DNA of 64,000 bases from an uncultured Collinsella sp. GTDB taxonomy: Bacteria > Actinomycetota > Coriobacteriia > Coriobacteriales > Coriobacteriaceae. A program made the translations under genes and the position numbers. Location: positions 30,560-94,559 of the forward strand of contig UQKU01000005.1 in NCBI GenBank assembly GCA_900541675.1. Reading direction: 5' to 3'. Under the pieces are notes generated by a model. It ran no database searches, was not told where the DNA came from, and saw only the letters and a list, made by a program, of their open reading frames with translations. Shown here piece by piece: positions 7,487 through 14,682 of this stretch; positions within the stretch are counted from its first letter, which is position 1; every line of letters begins with the position of its first letter.

Positions 7487-9676
7487 ATGAAGAACATCCT
7501 GCACCTGTTTAAGCGTGATGCCCAAAACGTGTCTCGCTCCGTGATCGGCATGGTTGTCGTGATGGGCCTCATTATCGTGCCGTGCCTGTACGCGTGGTTT
7601 AACATCGCCGGCAGCTGGGATCCGTACGGCAATACCGGCAACCTTAAGATTGCCGTGGTCAACACCGATGAGGGCTACGAGAGCGACCTGATTCCCGTCG
7701 AGATCAACGTGGGCGAAAACGTGACGGCGACCCTGCGCGGTAACGAGAACTTTGACTGGGTTGTCCTCAACGACCGCGATAAGGCGATTGAGGGCGTTAA
7801 GTCGGGCGCATACTATGCCGCCGTCGTTATCCCCAAGACGTTTAGCGCCGACATGATGACGCTTTTCTCGACCGAGGTGAAGCACGCCGATATCGAGTTC
7901 TACGAGAACCAGAAGGCCAACGCCATCGCACAGATCGTGACTGAAAAGGGCTCGAGCGCCGTCCAGAGTCAGGTCAACGAGACCTTTACCAAGACCATCA
8001 CGACCATCGGCCTTAAGACCGTGTCCAGCCTGCTCGATTACATGAGCACCGATCAGGTGAGCAACTTTATCGCCAACCTGTCCTCGACACTGGGCGATTC
8101 GGTCGAGGACCTGCAGGACGTTCAGGCGAGCGCGACGTCGCTCGCGGGCATATTGAGCTCTACGTCCGATTCACTGATATCGGCGGGCGGCATGCTCAAG
8201 CAGACGGGCACCGTTGATGAGTCGACGAAGCAGCTCATGGAACATGCCAAAAGCGGCATCGATGATTCCAAAGAAGCGCTTAAGGCGGCAAACGATGCCA
8301 TCGATGCCGCGATCGATGGAAGCGCGGGTTCGTTCGACAATGTGTCCGCCGAGCTTGCGAAGGCATTCGATGCCGCGAATCAGCATGTTGACCTTACGGT
8401 GTCTCAGCTCAACGAAGCCGCAGCGGCGCTCAATACGCGTGCTGACGATATCGATGCGATGGCCGATCGGCTCCGCAGCCTTGCCGACCAGGTGAGTGAT
8501 GACAAGCTCAAAGACGGTCTCAAGTCCGCTGCTACGTCGCTGGGCAGAATCGCCGTTGAGTACCGCAACAATGCGAAGGACCTGACGGCGACCGCAAAGT
8601 CCCTTTCGGACGGCATGGCGGAGGTCAACAACTCGCGTGCCGAGGTCGACCAGGCAATCGCCGATGCCAAGGCGGGTATCTCGGGAGCCAAGTCCGACTA
8701 TGATTCCACGTTCTCGGTTAAGGCCAAGGAGCTCAAGAAGACCATTTCGGGCGTTCTGGATTCCCTGAACGGTATCTCGGGCGACTTGGATAGCGCCGTG
8801 AGCGGTCTGACCGACGCCTCTGGTTCGCTCGCGAAGGGTCTGTCCAAAGCCGCAAAGCTCGTCAACAAGGCTTCTGACCAACTGGGTGAGGCGTCGGACA
8901 AGATTAGCGCTTTCAAGGACGAGCTCGACGGTGCTCTTATGTCGGACGATCTGGCCACGATCAAGACGATGATCGGCAACGATCCCGAGGGTCTGGCCGT
9001 GTCGCTTTCCGGTCCCGTCGCGCTTGACCGCAAACCGGTCTATCCGATCCGCAACTACGGTTCGGCCATGGCACCGTTCTACACGATTCTGTCGCTGTGG
9101 GTCGGCTCGATTGTACTGGCGGCCATGATGAAGGTCTCGGTTGACGATGAGCTTATCAACGAGCTCGTCCCCGTACGCCTGCACGAGATCTATCTGGGCC
9201 GTTACCTGTTCTTTGGCGGTTTGGCCCTGCTGCAGGCAACGCTCGTGTGCGCGGGCGACATTCTGTTCTTTGGCATTCAGTGCGACAACCCGCTGCAGTT
9301 TGTGCTGGCGGGCTGGGTCGCGAGTCTCGTGTTCTCCAATATCGTCTATACGCTTACGGTTTCGTTTGGCGATATCGGCAAGGCGCTCGCTGTCGTGCTG
9401 TTGGTCATGCAGGTCGGTGGTTCGGGCGGCACGTTCCCCATCGAGATGACCGGCCCCGTGTTCCAGGCAATCTATCCGTTCCTGCCGTTCACTCATGGCA
9501 TCAACGCCATGCATGCCGCCATGGCCGGCGCCTACCATATGGAGTATTGGATTGAGCTGGGTATCTTGGCGAGCTACCTGATTCCGTCGCTGGCCCTGGG
9601 CGTCGTCTTCCGCCGCCCGGTCATCAAAGCCAACGACTGGATCATCGAAAAGCTTGAAAGCACGAAGCTTATTTAG
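7487..9676 (+). CDS. YhgE/Pip-family membrane protein (729 aa)
   Basis: Second family member. It starts immediately after the upstream stop and has a near-perfect Shine-Dalgarno (AAAGGAGGTGAG) inside the end of the first gene. The layout matches its neighbour: N-terminal helix (~18-40), the SWDPYGNT block, a long Ala/Ser/Asp-rich coiled region (~170-480), then about six helices with PFLPFTHGINAMH near the end. Equal domain order and adjacency suggest tandem duplication and possibly a heteromeric complex; that is inference. It lacks the C-terminal extension of the first protein. Confidence 0.88.
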   Translation: MKNILHLFKRDAQNVSRSVIGMVVVMGLIIVPCLYAWFNIAGSWDPYGNTGNLKIAVVNTDEGYESDLIPVEINVGENVTATLRGNENFDWVVLNDRDKAIEGVKSGAYYAAVVIPKTFSADMMTLFSTEVKHADIEFYENQKANAIAQIVTEKGSSAVQSQVNETFTKTITTIGLKTVSSLLDYMSTDQVSNFIANLSSTLGDSVEDLQDVQASATSLAGILSSTSDSLISAGGMLKQTGTVDESTKQLMEHAKSGIDDSKEALKAANDAIDAAIDGSAGSFDNVSAELAKAFDAANQHVDLTVSQLNEAAAALNTRADDIDAMADRLRSLADQVSDDKLKDGLKSAATSLGRIAVEYRNNAKDLTATAKSLSDGMAEVNNSRAEVDQAIADAKAGISGAKSDYDSTFSVKAKELKKTISGVLDSLNGISGDLDSAVSGLTDASGSLAKGLSKAAKLVNKASDQLGEASDKISAFKDELDGALMSDDLATIKTMIGNDPEGLAVSLSGPVALDRKPVYPIRNYGSAMAPFYTILSLWVGSIVLAAMMKVSVDDELINELVPVRLHEIYLGRYLFFGGLALLQATLVCAGDILFFGIQCDNPLQFVLAGWVASLVFSNIVYTLTVSFGDIGKALAVVLLVMQVGGSGGTFPIEMTGPVFQAIYPFLPFTHGINAMHAAMAGAYHMEYWIELGILASYLIPSLALGVVFRRPVIKANDWIIEKLESTKLI

Positions 9677-9703
9677 TTACGCGGTTTTACCAAACCGCGT
9701 AAC
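9676..9703 (+). terminator. Hairpin overlapping the yhgE2 stop region
   Basis: GTTACGCGGTTT pairs with AAACCGCGTAAC around a 4-nt loop, starting at the last base of the stop codon. It is almost the same sequence as the hairpin after htpG. Confidence 0.6.
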
Positions 9704-9716
9704 GGCTCGACGCTGC

Positions 9717-9817
9717 AAACGGCCCCAAGCGGCAATCTGACGTTCAATTTCAAGGGCGCGACCAGAAGGTCAGCGCCCTTTCATTTCACGTCACCTTGCT
9801 CGCTTGGGGTCGTTTTC
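9717..9817. repeat. Composite nested hairpin, copy 2
   Basis: Outer arms AAACGGCCCCAAGCG and CGCTTGGGGTCGTTT. It shares the flanking blocks AATCTGACGTTCAAT and CACGTCACCTTGCTCGCTT with copy 1, but has a different centre (AAGGGCGC with GCGCCCTT). It fills most of the 9677-10009 gap; the remainder holds a G/C-rich leader for the next gene with no further recognisable signal. Confidence 0.75.
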
Positions 9818-10009
9818 GCTGATATTGCCGGAGCATCGAGGTTTACTCTGCCGGTACTTTAGTGGGCTGGATTGCGGTGCAACGCTGGTTGTTGCTACAG
9901 TAGCGGGGCGTGCCGGGGGTCCGGCGCGTCCCGTTTTTATTTGACCATGAGGCGGCATGCGGTCACGCGCGTGCGGACACCACGCCCAGATTGAGCGCGA
10001 GGATGTTCC

Positions 10010-10993
10010 ATGGCCCAATACGCTGCCAACGAAATCGAAAACTTGCCCGATAGCCCAGTAGCCCGTGAGGATTTGGGCGCGGGCGGTATTCCCCGGGGCG
10101 CCGGCGCACGCTCTCCGCTGTTCTGGAAGGTTCTGCTCCTTTCGGTGGCGGTCATTTGGGGCTACTCCTTTACCACTATGAAGGACGCACTCGGCACCAT
10201 TCCGGTGTTCGCGCTGCTCTATGTACGCTTTCTGCCCGCAGCGTTGGTCATGTTTGCCGTCTTCCACAAACGCATCATCGCGCACCTCAACGCTCGCAAC
10301 CTGATCGTTGGCCTGAGTATGGGCGTGCTCATGTGGGCGGCCTATGCGTTGCAGACGGTCGGTCTGGCACATACTACGGCGGGCAAGAATGCTTTTTTGA
10401 CGGGCACGTATTGCATCCTTGTGCCGTTCGCGAGCTATTTTCTGAGCGGCGAAAAACTCACCCGTTATAACCTGGGCGCGGCGCTGCTGTGCTTGGCGGG
10501 CATTGGTTTGGTGGCGCTCGATAGCGTTGAATTCAACATCGGTGACGTCATTACGCTGACGGGTGCGGTCTTCTTCGCCATCCAGATGGCGGTGACCGCC
10601 AAGTACGGTCGCAAAATGGACATCAACGTCATTACGTTTTGGATGTTTGTGGGCAACGGCGTGCTGAGCCTGGCAACGTCGCTGCTATTCGAAACCCAGG
10701 CGCCTCTGTCCGTGTGGACGCCGAGCTTTATCAGTGCGATGGCGTTTCTCTCGGTGGGCTGCACATGCGTGGCTCTGCTCATCCAAAACGTCGGCCTGGC
10801 GCATGTCCCGGCTTCGACGGGCTCGCTGCTCCTTTCGATGGAGTCGCCTTCGGGCGTGTTGTTTTCGGTGCTGCTGATGGGGGAGGCGCTCACCTCGCGT
10901 CTGCTCGCCGGCTTTGTGCTTATCTTCCTGTCGATTATCTTGAGCGAGACTCACTTCGATTTTTTGCGTCGAAAGCCGCGCCCGCAATTGTAA
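10010..10993 (+). CDS. EamA/DMT-family transporter
   Basis: Inner-membrane drug/metabolite-type exporter of 327 aa. About ten hydrophobic segments are arranged as two EamA repeats, after a ~40-residue polar N-terminal extension. The first repeat opens with VIWGYSFTTMKDAL, and the second ends in a typical helix (SRLLAGFVLIFLSIIL). The start is supported by GAGGATG ahead of the ATG. Substrate cannot be predicted; metabolite or amino-acid efflux is typical of the family. Confidence 0.85.
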   Translation: MAQYAANEIENLPDSPVAREDLGAGGIPRGAGARSPLFWKVLLLSVAVIWGYSFTTMKDALGTIPVFALLYVRFLPAALVMFAVFHKRIIAHLNARNLIVGLSMGVLMWAAYALQTVGLAHTTAGKNAFLTGTYCILVPFASYFLSGEKLTRYNLGAALLCLAGIGLVALDSVEFNIGDVITLTGAVFFAIQMAVTAKYGRKMDINVITFWMFVGNGVLSLATSLLFETQAPLSVWTPSFISAMAFLSVGCTCVALLIQNVGLAHVPASTGSLLLSMESPSGVLFSVLLMGEALTSRLLAGFVLIFLSIILSETHFDFLRRKPRPQL

Positions 10994-11005
10994 ACAACTT
11001 GTTGC

Positions 11006-11031
11006 GCCGCCCTCCTGGGGCGGCATTTTTT
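11006..11031 (+). terminator. Rho-independent terminator
   Basis: GCCGCCC and GGGCGGC form a stem followed by ATTTTTT, 12 bp after the EamA stop. Confidence 0.85.
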
Positions 11032-11109
11032 ATGCCTCGCCCTTAAAGTTGTACCTTACACTTTACGCTATCAAAGTGCTTACCGCAAAAACGTTACTGG
11101 AGGGCATTT

Positions 11110-12408
11110 ATGGCACCAGCTCAGTCCGATCTTCAACCGCAATCAGCGCCCAAGGCCACCGCAGCGGCGCAGGCCGCTATCGGTGACGGTCTCGTTGCAG
11201 AAGCTCAGGCTTTTGCAGACGAGCTCGCTGCGTGGCGACACGATTTACACCAGATGCCCGAGCTGGGTAATAGCCTCCCACAGACCTCTGCGTATATTCA
11301 AGCGCGCCTGACCGAGATGGAAATCCCATTTGCCACGCTCGTCGATGGTTCCTGTGTTGTGGGCCTCATCGGTGCCGGTGCGGCCGTGGCGGCCCAGGGC
11401 AAGGGTACGTGCACGGACGATCAGGCCGGCACGGTCATCATGCTGCGCGGTGACATGGATGCCCTTCCCGTCGCGGAAGAGTCGGGCGAGTCTTTTGCCT
11501 CTGTCAACGGCTGCATGCATGCTTGCGGCCACGATATGCATGCGACGGCCCTGCTTGGTGCCGCCCGCCTACTCAAGGCTCGCGAGGCCGAGCTTGTCGA
11601 TGCCAATGCCACGGTTAAGCTGCTGTTTCAGCCGGGCGAGGAAACCTTCGAGGGCGCCCGCGCTGCCATTGCCGATGGCCTGCTGCAGAACCCGCGTCCC
11701 CAGGCGGCTTTCGCCATGCACGTTAACAGCCAATCGCCGCTCGGCCTGGTGCTCTATGGAAGCCTGGCGCTCTCGGGCGTGTACGGTTTTCGCATCACGC
11801 TTCAGGGCAAGGGCGGCCATGGCTCGAGCCCCGAGATCTGCATCGACCCCATCACGGCCGGCGTCCATGTGCACCTGGCACTCCAGGAGCTCATCTCCCG
11901 CGAGGTGCCGGCGGCCAAGGAGGTCGCACTTACCGTGGGTAGGTTTGCCGGCGGACAGGCGGCAAACGTCATTCCCGACACCTGCGTGCTCGAAGGAACG
12001 CTGCGCGGCTTTGACGTCGAGCTCATGGCGCATCTTAAGACTCGCATCGCCGAGGTCGTCAATGGCGTCGCGGCAACGTATCGCACGCCGGCGACCATCG
12101 AGACACTCTCGGATGTTCCGCCGCTCGTACTCGATGACGATATGACGCAGGCGTCGCTTGGCTACGTGGGCGCGGTGCTGCCCAAGTCCGCCTTCCTGCC
12201 GCTGTTCCACGCCATGGCGAGCGAGGACTTTGCGTTGATCTCGAGCGAGATCCCGAGTGCGTACTTTACCGTGGGCGCTGCCGTGACTGATACGGACGAG
12301 CATTTTGCTCAGCATCATCCCAAGGCGCGCTTTAACGATGCCGAACTGCCGCTCGGTGCCGCGGCCTATACCGCCGTCGCTTTGGGCTATATCGCCGACC
12401 ACCGGTAG
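11110..12408 (+). CDS. M20-family amidohydrolase (hippurate hydrolase/aminoacylase-like)
   Basis: Metal-dependent cytosolic amidohydrolase of the M20D group, which releases amino acids from N-acyl or aryl conjugates. Metal and catalytic motifs are visible: D116 in RGDMDALP, C139/H141 in ACGHDMHAT, E177/E178 in QPGEE, and H204 in AFAMHVN, plus the dimerisation domain (~215-330). The ~35-residue Ala/Gln-rich N terminus is longer than usual. The Shine-Dalgarno GGAGGG precedes the ATG. A broken MFS transporter gene follows and may once have supplied the substrate. Confidence 0.88.
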   Translation: MAPAQSDLQPQSAPKATAAAQAAIGDGLVAEAQAFADELAAWRHDLHQMPELGNSLPQTSAYIQARLTEMEIPFATLVDGSCVVGLIGAGAAVAAQGKGTCTDDQAGTVIMLRGDMDALPVAEESGESFASVNGCMHACGHDMHATALLGAARLLKAREAELVDANATVKLLFQPGEETFEGARAAIADGLLQNPRPQAAFAMHVNSQSPLGLVLYGSLALSGVYGFRITLQGKGGHGSSPEICIDPITAGVHVHLALQELISREVPAAKEVALTVGRFAGGQAANVIPDTCVLEGTLRGFDVELMAHLKTRIAEVVNGVAATYRTPATIETLSDVPPLVLDDDMTQASLGYVGAVLPKSAFLPLFHAMASEDFALISSEIPSAYFTVGAAVTDTDEHFAQHHPKARFNDAELPLGAAAYTAVALGYIADHR

Positions 12409-12413
12409 CACCC

Positions 12414-12509
12414 AACCTTGCCTTTCAAGCCTGCGGGCATGGTCGTAAGGCCTATGTCCTTGTCTTTCAAGGCAATCTTGGGCACTACCGGCGCCCGGCG
12501 CCGGCTATT
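12414..12509 (+). other. Inverted-repeat region between amidohydrolase and MFS remnant
   Basis: Holds a long imperfect hairpin (TTGCCTTTCAAG pairing with CTTTCAAGGCAA) and a CCGGCGCCCGGCGCCGG palindrome. Probably a terminator; no gene is visible. Confidence 0.45.
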
Positions 12510-12531
12510 CGTTTGTTAAATAAGGAGCAGT

Positions 12532-12940
12532 ATGTCCCAGCAGCGTAAGTTCTTCCCCGGCTGGCTCGTGGTGGCCTCTGGCTTCGTGATCATGGCCACG
12601 TGCTACACGATTTTCGTCAACTGCATGAGCCTGTTCCAGCCGTTGATCGTCAGCGACCTGGGCATTTCCCTTGCGCAGTACAACATCTCCAACGCCCACG
12701 ATCGCTGCGTCTAAGCAGTTTGGCATGGCCGACCTGGGTAAGGTCACGGGCACCATTACCTCGCTCGAGATGGTCGGTGGCACCGTGGGCGCCATCGTCT
12801 CGGGTGTGCTGTTCGACGCTACGGGCTCCTTTGCGAGCACCTGGATCGTGTGCCTGGTGTGCTCCGTGGTTATGCTCGTGTTCCTGTTGGCGTCCGAGCC
12901 CATCGCTGCCAAGCTGCGCGCGAGCGTGGCGGGGGAGTAG
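12532..12940 (+). pseudogene. MFS transporter remnant with large internal deletion
   Basis: The first ~54 codons encode a typical MFS N terminus (FFPGWLVVASG, first helix, YNISNA) and have a good Shine-Dalgarno (AAGGAG). After about 12696 the reading shifts frame into a typical MFS C-terminal piece (KQFGMADLGKVTG, two helices, short polar tail) ending at 12940. An intact family member has ~400 residues, so roughly 270 are missing and the junction is out of frame. The N terminus resembles the oxalate/formate antiporter-like group. It lies directly after the M20 gene. Confidence 0.85.
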
Positions 12941-12985
12941 ATAGGCCAAAGCGCATTGCCGCTTGTCCGCTTCGTCCGTGGCTGC

Positions 12986-13046
12986 CGCGGCGGCGCATCT
13001 GGCCGAACGAGTCCCCATACCCTCGTTCGGTCAGACGCGCCGCCGC
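12986..13046. repeat. Long G/C-rich hairpin
   Basis: GCGGCGGCGC-A-TCTGGCCGAACGAG pairs with CTCGTTCGGTCAGACGC followed by GCCGCCGC, giving arms of ~25 bp with a ~9-nt loop. It lies between the MFS remnant and hisS. Confidence 0.7.
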
Positions 13047-13111
13047 GTTGCTGCTTTGTGCCGTATAATGTCCACTACCTATGACGCGATACAAAAGAAA
13101 GGTGTTTGCCC

Positions 13112-14425
13112 ATGCAGGCACAGAAGGCGGAGGGAACCCGCGACCTTATCGGCGCCGAGATGCGCGCCTGGCAAAAGATGCAGCAGATTGCGGCCAGCGT
13201 ATTCGAGCCGTTTGGCTTTAAGCCCATCGAGACGCCCGCGATCGAGCAGGTGGACGTCTTTGTCCACGGCATCGGCCAGTCGACCGACGTCGTGCGCAAG
13301 GAGATGTTCCGCGTGTTTAGCGGCGCCAACCTGGAGCGCGTCTTTACCGAAGGCACCGATACCAAGCTCAAGCCTAAGCAGCGTCTGGCCCTTCGTCCCG
13401 AGGGCACGGCCGGTGTGGTGCGCGCCGTCGTGGAGAACAACCTGGTGCCCCAGGGCTCCACGCCGTTTAAGGCTTACTACGCCGAGGCCATGTTCCGCGG
13501 CGAGCGTCCCCAGAAGGGCCGCCTGCGCCAGTTCCATCAGGTGGGCATCGAGTGGCTCGGCGCTCCCGATCCGGCGGCAGACGCCGAGTGCATCATCATG
13601 CTCATGGAGTTCTACAAGCGTCTGGGCTTCGATCTTTCCAAGCTCCGTCTGCTCATTAACTCGATGGGCGATCCCCAGTGCCGTCCGGCCTATCGCGAGC
13701 AGGTTAAGCAGTTCATTCTCGACCACGCCGACGAGATGTGCGACGAGTGCCGCGAGCGCGCCGAGCTTAACCCGCTGCGCGCCTTCGACTGCAAGAACGA
13801 CCATTGCCGCGAGATCATGGCCGAGGCTCCGCTGATGGGTGACAACCTGTGCGACGAGTGCCGCGAACACTACGAGCAGGTCAAGCGCTATCTGGATGCC
13901 GCCGGTATCGAGTATGTCGAGGATCCCACCTTGGTGCGCGGCCTGGACTACTACACCCGTACCGTCTTTGAGGTCGAGGCCCCTGGCGCCGGCGTCGGCT
14001 CCATCGGCGGCGGCGGCCGCTACGACGGCCTGGTCGAGCTCGAGGGCGGCAAGCCTACGGCCGGCGTCGGCTTCGCCGTCGGTTTTGAGCGCGCCCTGCT
14101 GGCCCTACAGGCCTTTGGCGGCGACCTGGGTGCCGATGAGGCCCCGTGCGTCTACGTCGCCAACGCCGGCAAGGAGTTGCGCCAGAACGTCTTCGCCATT
14201 ACGCAGGAGCTTCGCGCTGCAGGTATCGTGACCGAGGCCGACTACCAGGGCCGTTCGCTCAAGGCTCAGTTTAAGCAGGCCGACAAGGTGGGCGCCAAGC
14301 TCATCCTGGTCTTGGGTGGCGACGAGCTTGCCGCCGGCAAGGTCAAGGTGCGCGACATGCAAAGCCATGACGAGGTGCTCGCCGATCTGGACAACGTCGT
14401 CGAGGCGGTTCGCGAGCGCCTGTAG
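13112..14425 (+). CDS. hisS: Histidine--tRNA ligase
   Basis: Class II aminoacyl-tRNA synthetase charging tRNA-His. Visible: motif 1 region (FKPIETPAIE), motif 2 (FRGERPQKGRLRQFHQ), the HisRS signature GLDYYTRTVFEV, SIGGGGRYDGL, and a C-terminal anticodon-binding domain (~330-437). The ATG at 13112 has AAGAAAGG upstream; an in-frame TTG six bases earlier has weaker support. 437 aa is the usual bacterial length. Confidence 0.97.
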   Translation: MQAQKAEGTRDLIGAEMRAWQKMQQIAASVFEPFGFKPIETPAIEQVDVFVHGIGQSTDVVRKEMFRVFSGANLERVFTEGTDTKLKPKQRLALRPEGTAGVVRAVVENNLVPQGSTPFKAYYAEAMFRGERPQKGRLRQFHQVGIEWLGAPDPAADAECIIMLMEFYKRLGFDLSKLRLLINSMGDPQCRPAYREQVKQFILDHADEMCDECRERAELNPLRAFDCKNDHCREIMAEAPLMGDNLCDECREHYEQVKRYLDAAGIEYVEDPTLVRGLDYYTRTVFEVEAPGAGVGSIGGGGRYDGLVELEGGKPTAGVGFAVGFERALLALQAFGGDLGADEAPCVYVANAGKELRQNVFAITQELRAAGIVTEADYQGRSLKAQFKQADKVGAKLILVLGGDELAAGKVKVRDMQSHDEVLADLDNVVEAVRERL

Positions 14426-14482
14426 CGCATCTTTTTGAGCTTCGGGCCTGCTAACGTGCCCTGCTCATGGAGAGCGATTGTT

Positions 14483-14520
14483 ACGGGGGTGTTTCGCTTT
14501 TATGCGGAATGCCCCCGTTT
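14483..14520 (+). terminator. Terminator after hisS
   Basis: ACGGGGG and CCCCCGT arms with additional inner pairing (GCGGAAT side), followed by TT. It lies ~60 bp after the hisS stop. Confidence 0.6.
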
Positions 14521-14575
14521 ACGTATGCCGCCCACCGAGAAATACGACCATTTAGGGCAAAAACCTTTGCAATGC

Positions 14576-14638
14576 AGAAAATACTTTTGTGTGGTAAAGC
14601 GCAATCAGTGTCGAAAGTATTTCTCAAGCGCCTATAAT
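14576..14638 (+). promoter_or_regulatory. ppc promoter with flanking inverted repeat
   Basis: A consensus -10 (TATAAT) lies at 14633-14638, ~45 bp before the ppc start. Just upstream, AGAAAATACTTTTG and CGAAAGTATTTCT form an inverted repeat with ~20 bp between the arms, placed over the -35 region. This is a candidate repressor site; no regulator can be named. Confidence 0.5.
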
Positions 14639-14682
14639 GAATACCGCATGTTACGTGCATAGAAGGAGGAATGGGAGGAAAC

